This document shows positions 8,316 through 20,319 of a stretch of DNA of 64,000 bases, piece by piece. The stretch spans positions 868,001 through 932,000 of the forward strand of contig CAVQGZ010000004.1 in NCBI GenBank assembly GCA_963712175.1, in the 5' to 3' direction. Position 1 is the stretch's first letter. Every line of letters starts with the position of its first letter. A program made the translations under genes and the position numbers. Source of the DNA: CAVQGZ01 sp963712175. GTDB lineage: Bacteria; Actinomycetota; Actinomycetes; Jiangellales; Jiangellaceae. The notes beneath the pieces are model-generated. The model worked only from the letters and a program-made list of their open reading frames with translations. It ran no database searches and was not told where the DNA came from.

Positions 8316-9793
8316 GCGAACCGCACGCGCCTGTTCCGCCCCTTCCCGAGACGGGGATGGACGCCGAGGCGATCCTGTCGACCCTGCGCAGGTACCGAAC
8401 GCGCGACCTGCCTGACAAGGGCGGGACGACGACGGCGTACGTCTACGACCCGGGAATGGACGACCTCGCCGATCTCGGCATCAGTGCCTACGGGGTCGCC
8501 CAACCGGTCAACGGGCTGGACCCGACGGCGTTCCCGTCCTACGCCGCGGTGGAGAACGACATCGTCGCGGCTGCTCGGCAGCTGTTCTCCGGTGGTGTCG
8601 CGTCCGTTGTGGGCACGATGACCAGCGGTGGGACGGAGTCCATCGCGCTCGCCGTCCTGGGTGCGCGGGAACGGTGGCGACGGACGACCGGGAACACCCG
8701 CGCCCACCCGACGATCATCCTCCCGTCGACGGCACACCCCGCGTTCCTCAAGGCAGCCCACCTCTTCGACCTCGAGGTGGTCTCCGTGCCTGTCGACCCG
8801 CAGACGTACAAGGCCGACCCGTCCGCGATGTCCGATGCCATCGACAACCGGACCGCGATCGTGGTCGCCTCGGCCCCGTCCTACGCGCATGGCGTCATCG
8901 ATCCCGTAGCCGAGATCGCGGCCATCGCCGCCGAGCACGACGTGCCCTGCCACGTCGACGCATGCATCGGCTGGGTCGTCCCGTTCATCCGTGAGGACGA
9001 GGGCGATCCGCCGATCGACTTCTCCATCCCTGGCGTGACGTCGCTGTCCACCGACCTGCACAAGTACGGCTACACACCCAAGGGCTGCTCGGTGGTGCTG
9101 CACCGCAACGACGACCTGCGCCGATACCACTACTTCGCCACGACGGCCTGGGCGGGCTATCCGGTGGTCAACCCGACGCTGCTCTCGACCAGACCTGGCG
9201 GACCGCCGGCGGTGGCGTGGGCGATCCTGCACCGCATCGGCAGGCAGGGGTACCGGGACCTGGCGCTCACGGCACGCCGCGTGACGCTGGAGATGGCCAC
9301 CGGCGTCGAGTCGATCGACGGGCTTCGCACCCTCGTGCCGCCGGAGGCGACCCTTCTCGCGTTCGCCGACGAAGGGCGCCCGAGTGACCCCGACGTTCGC
9401 GTGGTCGCCGACGAGATGACCGCGCGCGGGTGGACTCTGGGGGCTCAACCCGCCCACGACGGCCCACCGACCATCCACGTGTCGGTCTCGGCGGTGCTGG
9501 CGGGCAAGGTCGACCGGTTCCTGTCCGACCTGCGGGCATCGGCACAGGCCGCTCGAGCGATCGGCCGAGCCGAGCCCGACGAGAACCTGGTGGCCGCCGG
9601 GAACAGCCTGGACGTCGACGCGCTCACACCGGAGATGATGGACGGCCTGCTCAGCCTCGCCGGTCTGAGCGAACCCGGTGGTGGCCTCCCCGAGCGGATG
9701 GCGCCGGTGAACGCCTTGCTGGACGCCGTGCCGGGCGAGCTCGTGGAGCGCCTGCTGATCGAGGTGATCCTGCGGGTGTACCGGCCGTCGTGA
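8312..9793 (+). CDS. Sphingosine-1-phosphate-lyase-like PLP enzyme
   Basis: Fold-type I, group II decarboxylase family protein. Motifs closely follow S1P lyase rather than glutamate decarboxylase: GTMTSGGTESI at 101-111, HVDAC at 214-218 (Asp216 pairs with the pyridine nitrogen), PGVTSLSTDLHKYGYTPKG with the PLP lysine Lys251, and FATTAWAGYPVVNPTLLSTRPGG after it. No N-terminal membrane anchor is present. A tail of roughly 75 residues after the catalytic domain (from about 415) is unfamiliar. GTG 8312 overlaps the transporter stop. The likely reaction is C-C cleavage of a phosphorylated amino alcohol or decarboxylation of an amino acid; the substrate is not known. Confidence 0.87.
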   Translation: MSEPHAPVPPLPETGMDAEAILSTLRRYRTRDLPDKGGTTTAYVYDPGMDDLADLGISAYGVAQPVNGLDPTAFPSYAAVENDIVAAARQLFSGGVASVVGTMTSGGTESIALAVLGARERWRRTTGNTRAHPTIILPSTAHPAFLKAAHLFDLEVVSVPVDPQTYKADPSAMSDAIDNRTAIVVASAPSYAHGVIDPVAEIAAIAAEHDVPCHVDACIGWVVPFIREDEGDPPIDFSIPGVTSLSTDLHKYGYTPKGCSVVLHRNDDLRRYHYFATTAWAGYPVVNPTLLSTRPGGPPAVAWAILHRIGRQGYRDLALTARRVTLEMATGVESIDGLRTLVPPEATLLAFADEGRPSDPDVRVVADEMTARGWTLGAQPAHDGPPTIHVSVSAVLAGKVDRFLSDLRASAQAARAIGRAEPDENLVAAGNSLDVDALTPEMMDGLLSLAGLSEPGGGLPERMAPVNALLDAVPGELVERLLIEVILRVYRPS

Positions 9794-9810
9794 GTCGCCC
9801 TCCTGGTTGG

Positions 9811-9816
9811 TAGCGT
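9811..9816 (+). promoter_or_regulatory. pyrR: Probable -10 box of the pyr operon
   Basis: TAGCGT lies 20 nt before the PyrR-binding hairpin and 50 nt before the pyrR start. A transcript beginning near 9823 would carry the hairpin at its 5' end. No clear -35 is seen. Confidence 0.5.
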
Positions 9817-9824
9817 TCCGGTCA

Positions 9825-9861
9825 CAGTCCTTTAAGCCCGTCCTGTGAGGCGGGGAAGGAG
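9825..9861 (+). promoter_or_regulatory. PyrR-binding RNA hairpin overlapping the pyrR leader
   Basis: AGTCCTTTAAG is followed by CCCG (9837-9840), the loop TCCTGTGAGG (9841-9850) and CGGG (9851-9854), then the ribosome site GAAGGAG (9855-9861). The loop matches the known PyrR recognition pattern UCCnGnGAGG. With no terminator visible and the hairpin abutting the ribosome site, PyrR-UMP binding probably blocks translation initiation, as proposed for mycobacterial pyr leaders, rather than causing attenuation as in Bacillus. Confidence 0.85.
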
Positions 9862-9866
9862 ATCGC

Positions 9867-10436
9867 GTGAACCACGCAGAGCGCCCGGTCGGGCGCGGCG
9901 CGAACCCTGGTGTCCTGCTGTCGGCCTCGGACCTCGCCCGCGCTATCACGCGCATCGGGTACGAGATCCTCGAGCGCAACAAGGGCGCTGCCGACCTCGT
10001 CCTGCTGGGGATCCCTCGACGAGGCGTCCCTCTGGCGCACCGGCTCGCGGCCCAGATCGCGGCGGTGGAGGGCGAGGTGCCCGTCGGATCCCTCGACGTG
10101 ACGATGTACCGCGACGACCTGCGCCTCAGGCCGGCCCGGGCGCTCGAACCCACGGACATCCCGACCGACGGCATCGACGGGCGCACGGTCGTGCTCGTCG
10201 ACGACGTGCTCTACTCGGGCCGCACGGTCAAGTCGGCCTTGACCGCCCTGGACGACATCGGCCGGCCCAGCTCCGTCCAGCTTGCGGTTCTGGTGGACCG
10301 CGGTCACCGCGAGCTGCCCATCAGACCGGACTTCGTCGGCAAGAACGTCCCGACGTCGAGGGGTGAGTCAGTGCGGGTTCGGCTCACCGAGACCGATGGG
10401 CAGGACGAGGTCGTTCTGGCGTGGGCGGCGTCATGA
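9867..10436 (+). CDS. pyrR: PyrR bifunctional pyr regulator / uracil phosphoribosyltransferase
   Basis: RNA-binding regulator of the pyrimidine operon with weak uracil phosphoribosyltransferase activity. The PRPP-binding motif VVLVDDVLYSGRT is at residues 108-120, and LGIPRRGVPLAHRL near 47-60 is typical of PyrR. GTG 9867 has a good ribosome site (GAAGGAG, 5 nt spacer). The gene heads the operon immediately behind its own target hairpin, so autoregulation is likely. Its stop overlaps the pyrB start. Confidence 0.96.
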   Translation: MNHAERPVGRGANPGVLLSASDLARAITRIGYEILERNKGAADLVLLGIPRRGVPLAHRLAAQIAAVEGEVPVGSLDVTMYRDDLRLRPARALEPTDIPTDGIDGRTVVLVDDVLYSGRTVKSALTALDDIGRPSSVQLAVLVDRGHRELPIRPDFVGKNVPTSRGESVRVRLTETDGQDEVVLAWAAS

Positions 10437-11371
10437 TGACCCACCTGCTCTCCGCAGCAGACCTCGACCGGGACGAGATCGTGCAGATCCTCGACACGGC
10501 CGAGGAGATGTCCCGGCTGACCGACCGGGCGATCAAGAAGCTCCCGACGCTGCGGGGACGTACCGTGGTGAACCTGTTCTTCGAGGACTCGACGAGGACC
10601 CGAACCTCCTTCGAGCTGGCCGCCAAGCGGCTCTCGGCCGACGTCATCAACTTCTCGGCCAAGGGTTCGAGCGTCTCGAAGGGGGAGAGCCTCAAGGACA
10701 CGGCCCTCACCCTGGAGGCCATGGGCGCCGACGCCATCGTCGTACGCCACTCCGCCAGCGGGGCTGCGCATCGCCTGGCCAACGCCGGCTGGGTGTCTGC
10801 TCGGGTCGTCAACGCCGGTGACGGCACGCACGAGCACCCGACCCAGGCGCTCCTGGACGCCTTCACGATGCGACGCCACCTGGGAGACCTCGCGGGACGC
10901 AGTGTGGTCATCGTCGGCGACGTCCTGCACAGCCGGGTCGCCCGCAGCAACGTCGCGCTGCTGCACCGCCTGGGCGCCGACGTCACGCTGGTCGGCCCAC
11001 CAACCCTGATGCCTGTCGGGGTCGAGCAGTGGCCCTGCAAGGTTTCCTACGCGCTCGACGACGAGCTGGCGAAAGCGGACGCGATCACCATGCTGCGCGT
11101 CCAGGGCGAGCGGATGAGCGCCTCGTTCTTCCCCTCGGCACGTGAGTACGCGCGGCGCTACGGCCTGGACACGCGGCGCATGGCTGCGCTGCCCGAGCAC
11201 GCCATCGTCTTGCACCCGGGACCGATGAACCGCGGCATGGAGATCACGGCAGACGTCGCCGACAGCGCCCGGTCAGTGATCGTGGAGCAGGTCGGCAACG
11301 GAGTGCTGGTGCGCATGGCGGTGCTCTACCTGCTGCTCGGGGGGCTCCCTGATCCCGAGGAGGACCGATGA
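10433..11371 (+). CDS. pyrB: Aspartate carbamoyltransferase catalytic chain
   Basis: Condenses aspartate and carbamoyl phosphate to carbamoyl-aspartate, the committed step of UMP synthesis. Visible motifs are FFEDSTRTRTSFE (carbamoyl-phosphate loop), HPTQALLD, the aspartate-loop region with GERM, and HPGPMNRG. Tandem ATG codons at 10433 and 10436 both fit; the first overlaps the pyrR stop. There is no pyrI regulatory chain, as usual in Actinobacteria. An upstream GTG at 10421 is possible but lies inside pyrR. Confidence 0.96.
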   Translation: MMTHLLSAADLDRDEIVQILDTAEEMSRLTDRAIKKLPTLRGRTVVNLFFEDSTRTRTSFELAAKRLSADVINFSAKGSSVSKGESLKDTALTLEAMGADAIVVRHSASGAAHRLANAGWVSARVVNAGDGTHEHPTQALLDAFTMRRHLGDLAGRSVVIVGDVLHSRVARSNVALLHRLGADVTLVGPPTLMPVGVEQWPCKVSYALDDELAKADAITMLRVQGERMSASFFPSAREYARRYGLDTRRMAALPEHAIVLHPGPMNRGMEITADVADSARSVIVEQVGNGVLVRMAVLYLLLGGLPDPEEDR

Positions 11372-12657
11372 GCGTGCTCGTGCGTGGCTGTCGCCCCCTG
11401 GGGGGTGCGTCCACAGACCTGCTGCTGGACGGCGGCACGATCGTCGAGACCGGGCGGCTCACCCCGGCTCCGGGTGTGCCTGTCGTGGACGCCGATGGGC
11501 TCATCGCCCTCCCGGGCCTGGTGGACCTGCACACACACCTGCGCGAGCCGGGTCGCGAGGACGCCGAGACAGTCGAGTCCGGCACCCGCGCTGCTGCCGC
11601 GGGTGGGTACACCGCCGTGCACGCCATGGCGAACACCGACCCCGTGGCGGACACCGCGGGGGTTGTCGAGCAGGTGTGGCGGCTCGGTCGCCAAGCCGGG
11701 TACTGCGACGTGCACCCGGTGGGTGCCGTGACCGTGGGAATTGCCGGCACCCAGCTGGCCGAGCTCGGTGCCATGGCCGACTCGGCGGCACGCGTACGCG
11801 TGTTCTCCGACGACGGGCACTGCGTGTCCGACGCTGCCCTGATGCGGCGGGCGCTGGAGTACGTGAAGGCGTTCGACGGGGTGGTGGCCCAGCATGCCCA
11901 GGAGCCCTCGCTGACGGTCGGCGCCCAGATGAACGAGGGCGCCCTGTCCGGCGAGCTCGGGTTGACCGGCTGGCCGGCGGCCGCCGAGGAGGCGATCATC
12001 GCCCGTGACGTGCTGCTGGCTGCTCACGTCCGGTCCCGCGTGCACATCTGCCACGTCTCGACGGCCGGCTCGGTCGACCTCGTCCGCTGGGCCAAGGGGA
12101 AGGGCTGGCCCGTCACGGCCGAGGTCACACCCCACCACCTTCTGCTCACCGAGGAGCTTGCTCGTACCTACGACCCCCGGTACAAGGTCAACCCGCCGCT
12201 GCGCTCCGACAGCGACGTGGCCGCGCTGCGCGAGGGGCTTGCTGACGGCACGATCGACGTGGTCGCCACCGACCACGCACCGCACCCCGCCGAGGCGAAG
12301 GACTGCGAGTGGGCGACGGCAGCGTTCGGGATGCTCGGGCTCGAGACGGCGCTCTCCGTCGTGGTGGCCACGATGGTGCGGCCCGGGCTGCTGGACTGGG
12401 CCGGCGTTGCTGATCGGATGTCGGGCGCACCGGCCCGCATCGGGCGGCTCGCTGACCAGGGGCGTCCGCTCCAGGTCGGTGAACCCGCGAACCTCGTCCT
12501 GGTCGAGGACGCTGTCACGCGTGACGTCATGGCCCACGACTCCCTGTCGAAGTCGCGCAACAACCCCTACGTGGGACGCGAGCTCCCCGCCTCGGTGAGG
12601 GCCACGTTCCTGCGCGGCACTCAGACGTTCGCTGCCGAGGCCCAGGAGGTCCGGTGA
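11368..12657 (+). CDS. pyrC: Dihydroorotase
   Basis: Zinc amidohydrolase that cyclises carbamoyl-aspartate to dihydroorotate; type I (429 residues). DLHTHLREPG at 53-62 carries metal ligands His55 and His57; ICHVST and EVTPHH supply further ligands, and the catalytic Asp lies in VVATDHAPH. All key residues are intact, so it should be an active enzyme and not a PyrC-like pseudo-subunit. ATG 11368 overlaps the pyrB stop. Confidence 0.96.
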   Translation: MSVLVRGCRPLGGASTDLLLDGGTIVETGRLTPAPGVPVVDADGLIALPGLVDLHTHLREPGREDAETVESGTRAAAAGGYTAVHAMANTDPVADTAGVVEQVWRLGRQAGYCDVHPVGAVTVGIAGTQLAELGAMADSAARVRVFSDDGHCVSDAALMRRALEYVKAFDGVVAQHAQEPSLTVGAQMNEGALSGELGLTGWPAAAEEAIIARDVLLAAHVRSRVHICHVSTAGSVDLVRWAKGKGWPVTAEVTPHHLLLTEELARTYDPRYKVNPPLRSDSDVAALREGLADGTIDVVATDHAPHPAEAKDCEWATAAFGMLGLETALSVVVATMVRPGLLDWAGVADRMSGAPARIGRLADQGRPLQVGEPANLVLVEDAVTRDVMAHDSLSKSRNNPYVGRELPASVRATFLRGTQTFAAEAQEVR

Positions 12658-13151
12658 GCGATCGGTGGCCGGGCATCCTGCTGCTGGTGGGGATCGTTGC
12701 CCTGGCCTGGGCGGGAATGGCCTGGGGGTGGCGCCGTCGTGCCGCCCGCCAGGACGGTCTCGAGCCACCCCTGCCACCGCCGGCTCTCCTCGACGCCGCG
12801 ATCGCCGGCACCGAGGGCCTGTACGTCGGCTCGGTCGTTGCCGGGTCGTGGCTGGACCGCGTGGTTCCACACGGGTTGGGCGCTCGAGCGAACGCGGAGC
12901 TGAGCGTGCACAGCGCTGGGCTGCTGCTCGAACGCGATGGCGGACAGCCGGTCTGGATCCCGAGACGACATGTCCTCGGCGTCCGCCGTGATACCGGCCT
13001 GGCGGGCAAGGTGACCGAGACCGGGGGCCTGCTCGTGTGGACGTGGCGGCTCGGCGACACCGAGCTCGAGTCCGGGCTGCGCCCCAGGTATGTCGACGCG
13101 GTCGACCCGTTGATCACAGCCATCGAATCCATGACCCAGGAGGTGACATGA
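12654..13151 (+). CDS. Single-pass membrane protein of the pyrC-carA interval
   Basis: A 165-residue protein whose N-terminus holds one strong membrane helix (about residues 5-26, LLLVGIVALAWAGMAWGW) followed by Arg-rich RRRAARQ, which suggests a cytosolic C-terminal domain of about 135 residues. That domain is beta-rich and recalls the PH-like proteins found at the same place in other Actinobacteria (for example the Rv1382 position in M. tuberculosis). It overlaps pyrC and carA by 4 nt each, so it is made with the pathway enzymes. No catalytic motif is visible and its role is unknown. Confidence 0.85.
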   Translation: MSDRWPGILLLVGIVALAWAGMAWGWRRRAARQDGLEPPLPPPALLDAAIAGTEGLYVGSVVAGSWLDRVVPHGLGARANAELSVHSAGLLLERDGGQPVWIPRRHVLGVRRDTGLAGKVTETGGLLVWTWRLGDTELESGLRPRYVDAVDPLITAIESMTQEVT

Positions 13152-14280
13152 GCTCGTCGGCTTCGCGCGCCGAGGCGCTGCTCGTGCTCGAGGACGGCCG
13201 GACGTTTCGCGGCGAGCCGTACGGAGCCATCGGCGAGACATTCGGCGAGGCGGTCTTCGCCACCGGGATGACCGGGTACCAGGAGACCCTCACCGATCCC
13301 TCCTACCATCGACAGGTCGTGGTCCAGACCGCCCCGCACATCGGGAACACCGGGGTCAACGACGAGGACCCGGAGTCGCGCCGCATCTGGGTTGCCGGCT
13401 ACGTGGTGCGCGACCCGTCGCGGGTGGCCTCGAGCTGGCGCGCCACCGGCACGCTGTCCGACGACCTCGCGGCCCAGGGAGTCGTCGCGATCAGCGGCGT
13501 CGACACCCGAGCGCTCACCCGACACCTGCGCGAGAGGGGCGCCATGCGGGTCGGGGTGTCCTCGATCGAGAACGACGCGCAGTCGCTGCTCGAGCGCGTG
13601 CTGGCCACCCCGTCGATGAGCGGGTCCGACCTCACCGCCGATGTGACGACACCGCAGCCCTACGTGGTCGAGTCCCACGGTGAGCGGCGTGCCACCGTCG
13701 TCGCGGTCGACCTGGGCATCAAGGCCATGACTCCGCGACGCATGGCCGAGCGGGGCATGCAGGTTCATGTCGTGCCGGCGAGCACGAGCGTCGTCGACAT
13801 CCTGGCTCTGGAGCCGGACGGGGTGTTCTTCTCCAACGGGCCCGGTGACCCTGCCACCGCCGATGCTGCCGTCGCGGTCATGCGTGGCGTGCTCGAGGCC
13901 GACGTGCCGGTCTTCGGGATCTGCTTCGGGAACCAGGTGTTCGGGCGCGCGCTGGGATTCCCGACCTACAAGCTGCAGTTCGGTCATCGCGGGATCAACC
14001 AGCCCGTGCAGGACCGAACGACCGGCAAGGTCGAGGTGACGGCGCACAACCACGGGTTCGCCGTGGACGCGCCGCTGGACACGACCGTCCGGACGGACCT
14101 GGGCACGGCGTCGGTGTCGCATGTGTGCCTCAACGACGACGTCGTGGAGGGCCTCGAGCTTCGAGATGCCAACGGTCGGCTTCGAGCCTTCAGCGTGCAG
14201 TACCACCCTGAGGCTGCTGCCGGCCCACACGATGCGGCCTATCTGTTCGACCGCTTCGCGACCATGATGGGGAGCCGCTG

Positions 14281-14281
<1 letters not shown>
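13148..14281 (+). CDS. carA: Carbamoyl-phosphate synthase small (glutaminase) subunit
   Basis: Class I glutamine amidotransferase subunit that passes ammonia to CarB. The nucleophile is Cys259 in VFGICFGNQ, with His353 and Glu355 in YHPEA completing the triad. ATG 13148 overlaps the preceding stop and gives 377 residues starting MSSSASRAEALLVLEDG, which fits the family; a longer reading from 13037 would overlap the membrane-protein gene deeply and is unlikely. The stop overlaps the carB ATG. Confidence 0.96.
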
Positions 14282-17579
<3,298 letters not shown>

Positions 17580-17583
<4 letters not shown>

Positions 17584-18437
17584 GCGCCGTCCAGCGGCAG
17601 TGCCCCATCACGGCGGTGGAGCCGATCGGGCAGTACACCAGGCTTCGTCTGCACGCCCCTGACGTCGCGCGCGCGGCCCGGCCCGGGAACTTCGTGGCGC
17701 TCACGGTCGGTGGGCCGACGAGCAGCCTGCTGCTGCGACGGGCCTTCGCGATCTACCGTACGGACGCCGAGACCGTCGACATCGTCGTCGCTGCCCACGG
17801 CCCCGGGACGCAGTGGCTCGTGGCCCAGCGCCCCGGTCGCGTCGTTGACGTCGTCGGCCCGCTCGGACGTCCCTTCCCCGACCCGGGAGACGACGGGCCG
17901 GTCGTTGTCGTCGGTGGTGGATACGGCACGGCTGCGCTCGTCGGGCTCGTCGAGCGTTTCCGGCACCAGGGCCGTGGCGTCACCGCCGTCGTCGGCGCCG
18001 CCACGGCCGGCAAGCTGGTCGGCGTCGCTGAGCTCGAGGGTCTGCGCGCCGAGGTGTTCGTGGCCACCGACGACGGGTCGGCAGGATCGGCGGGCCTCGT
18101 GACCGACCTGCTCACGGGATCTGCCTCGACAGCGCTCGTCCACGCCAGCGCGGTGTATGCCTGCGGGCCCATGGCCATGCTCGCCGCGACCGCACAAGCC
18201 GCGCAGGCGGCCGGTGTGCCGTGCTGGTGCTCGGTCGAGGAGTCGATGGCCTGCGGCATCGGCGTGTGCATGACGTGCGTGCTTCCGGTGGTGGACACCG
18301 ACGGCAAGACCCGCATGCTGCGCTCGTGCATGGCAGGCCCGACGTTCGACGGGGCGGCGGTGCGCTGGGCCGATGTCGGGACGGTGCCCCCAGACTGCGT
18401 GGGCGCTCCCGGAGCCGTCGGCGGAGGAGGCCGCTGA
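17580..18437 (+). CDS. pyrK: Dihydroorotate dehydrogenase electron-transfer subunit PyrK
   Basis: FAD and [2Fe-2S] subunit that moves electrons from PyrD to NAD+. The N-terminal ferredoxin-reductase-like FAD domain has LLLRRAFAIYR and GPGTQWL; the NAD-binding region has VVVVGGGYGTAAL. The iron-sulfur ligands are Cys225, Cys230, Cys233 and Cys250 (MACGIGVCMTC, then RSCMAG). GTG 17580 overlaps the carB stop and gives 285 residues. Direct coupling with pyrD identifies the class 1B, NAD-linked enzyme, in contrast to the quinone-linked class 2 PyrD of mycobacteria. Confidence 0.93.
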
Positions 18438-19378
18438 TGGCCGAGCTCAGCACGACGGTCGGGTCCCTGACGCTGCCGACTCCTGTGCTCACCGCGTCGG
18501 GGTGTGCTGCGGCAGGGCGCGAGCTGGCGGGATTCGTCGACCTTCGCCGGATCGGGGGAGTCGTGACGAAGTCGATCATGGTCGAGCCCCGCGCGGGCCG
18601 TCCTACTCCTCGCATGGTCGAGACACCCAGCGGGATGCTGAACTCGATCGGGTTGCAGGGCCCGGGGATCGAAGCGTTCCTGGCCGACGACCTGCCATGG
18701 CTGCTGGAGGCCGGCACCCGAGCCGTCGTGTCGATCGCCGGGGGCAGCACCGCCGAGTACGCAGCACTGGCCCGGCGGCTTGCCCAGGCATGGGACGACG
18801 GGCTGCGGCCCTGCGCCGTGGAGGTCAACATCTCCTGCCCCAACGTCGCCAACCGCGGCCTCGTGTTCGCCTGCGACCCGGTGGCCTCCGCCCAGGCAGT
18901 GGCGGCAGTCAAGGCCGACCTGCCCAGCGATGTCCCGATGTGGGTGAAGCTGTCGCCGGACGTGACCGACCTGGTGGCGATCGCGCACGCCGCCGTCGAC
19001 TCCGGTGCAGACGCGCTGTGCCTGGTGAACACCACGCTCGGGATGGCGATCGACCACACCACGCTCCAGCCGATCCTGGGCGGGATCACTGGCGGGCTGT
19101 CGGGCCCGGCGATCCGGCCCATCGCCGTGAGGTGCGTCTACCAGGTTGCCGCGGCGATCCCGTCGATACCGATCGTCGGGATCGGGGGAGTGCGATCCGG
19201 CCGGGACGCGCTCGAGCTGCTGGCGGCGGGGGCCAGCGCGGTCCAGGTCGGCACGAGCATCTTCGGTGATCCGAGCGCACCGGTCAGGGTGGGGGCCGAG
19301 CTGTCGGCAGCCCTCGACGAGATCGGCGTGTCCTCGGTCTCCGACGCTGTCGGTGCGGCACATGGACGAGCGCGATGA
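18437..19378 (+). CDS. pyrD: Dihydroorotate dehydrogenase, class 1B catalytic subunit
   Basis: FMN enzyme oxidising dihydroorotate to orotate. The 313 residues lack the N-terminal membrane helix of class 2. The catalytic base is Cys134 in VEVNISCPN, the class 1 hallmark (class 2 uses Ser). GIGGV and GASAVQVGTSIF form the FMN-phosphate site. ATG 18437 shares a base with the pyrK stop, so the two subunits of the PyrK2PyrD2 complex are coupled. A longer in-frame reading from 18221 would lie inside pyrK. Confidence 0.95.
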   Translation: MAELSTTVGSLTLPTPVLTASGCAAAGRELAGFVDLRRIGGVVTKSIMVEPRAGRPTPRMVETPSGMLNSIGLQGPGIEAFLADDLPWLLEAGTRAVVSIAGGSTAEYAALARRLAQAWDDGLRPCAVEVNISCPNVANRGLVFACDPVASAQAVAAVKADLPSDVPMWVKLSPDVTDLVAIAHAAVDSGADALCLVNTTLGMAIDHTTLQPILGGITGGLSGPAIRPIAVRCVYQVAAAIPSIPIVGIGGVRSGRDALELLAAGASAVQVGTSIFGDPSAPVRVGAELSAALDEIGVSSVSDAVGAAHGRAR

Positions 19379-20235
19379 GCAGGAGACATCAGGCCCGCGA
19401 GGGTGTGCTGGCGCCCTTCGGATCCCGGTTGAGGGCGGCGCGGGCAGCCCGAGGCCCCTTGTGCGTCGGCATCGACCCCCATCCCGCGCTGCTCGCCGCC
19501 TGGGGGCTGCACGACGACGTCGCCGGCGTCGAGGTCTTCGCGAGAACCGTCACCGACGCCCTCGCCGATCGGGTCAGCCTGCTCAAGCCACAGCTGGCCT
19601 TCTTCGAGCGCCACGGAAGCCGCGGCCTCGCCGTGCTCGAGCAGGTCGTCATCGAGGCCCGCAGCGCTGGTGCCCTGGTGCTGATGGATGCCAAGCGCGG
19701 GGATATCGGCTCGACCATGCAGGCCTACGCGCAGGCCTATCTCGACCCCCGCTCCTCGTTGGCGGCCGATGCGCTCACGGTCTCGCCCTACCTCGGTGTC
19801 GGAGCCTTGCGTCCGGCCTTCGATCTGGCCGCTGCTCACCAGGCCGGCGTGTTCGTCCTGGCTCGAACGTCGAATCCGGAGGGTTCGGGGATCCAGGCTG
19901 CTGCTTGTGCGGACGGACGGTCGGTGGCCCAGACCGTCATCGACGCCGTGCGGGCCGAGAACGGGTCGGACGCGCCGTGGGGCTCGCTGGGCGTGGTCGT
20001 CGGAGCCACCATCTCCGACCCGATGCCAGGACTCGACGTCGGCGGACCCATCCTGGCGCCGGGCATCGGAGCGCAGGGAGCGACCGTGGCCGATCTTCCC
20101 GCTGTCTTCGGTGACGCGCTGGCCCACGTCTACCCCGTGTCGGCTCGCGGCGTGCTGCAGGCTGGCCCGACGGTGGGTGCGCTGCGCGCCGCGGCCGACG
20201 CGCTGCGCACCGAGTGCGCAGCGATCCTGGGCTGA
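19375..20235 (+). CDS. pyrF: Orotidine 5'-phosphate decarboxylase, type 2
   Basis: Final step to UMP. The 286-residue length and VLMDAKRGDIGSTMQAYAQAY motif (Lys107 between two Asp) mark the longer type 2 enzymes found in Actinobacteria. LCVGIDPHP near residue 29 and LAPGIGAQGAT near 225 are the other expected loops. ATG 19375 overlaps the pyrD stop. It is the last gene of the pyr operon; the next gene has its own promoter-like sequence. Confidence 0.95.
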   Translation: MSRRHQAREGVLAPFGSRLRAARAARGPLCVGIDPHPALLAAWGLHDDVAGVEVFARTVTDALADRVSLLKPQLAFFERHGSRGLAVLEQVVIEARSAGALVLMDAKRGDIGSTMQAYAQAYLDPRSSLAADALTVSPYLGVGALRPAFDLAAAHQAGVFVLARTSNPEGSGIQAAACADGRSVAQTVIDAVRAENGSDAPWGSLGVVVGATISDPMPGLDVGGPILAPGIGAQGATVADLPAVFGDALAHVYPVSARGVLQAGPTVGALRAAADALRTECAAILG

Positions 20236-20250
20236 CCTGCGGCGTGGCGA

Positions 20251-20280
20251 TTGCCCTGCTGGTCATCCTGTCGCTAGGTT
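20251..20280 (+). promoter_or_regulatory. Promoter of mihF
   Basis: TTGCCC (20251-20256) and TAGGTT (20275-20280) are separated by 18 bp, a good vegetative sigma-factor match. A start near 20287 would give a leader of about 33 nt with GAGGAGA before the GTG. Confidence 0.6.
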
Positions 20281-20319
20281 CCCACCTGACAAACAGCCAT
20301 CGACGTTGAGGAGACACCC

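Noticed and set aside
8264..10186. 640-codon minus-strand frame over the lyase and pyrR
   Set aside because: Spans two well-supported plus-strand genes and the PyrR hairpin; no motifs.
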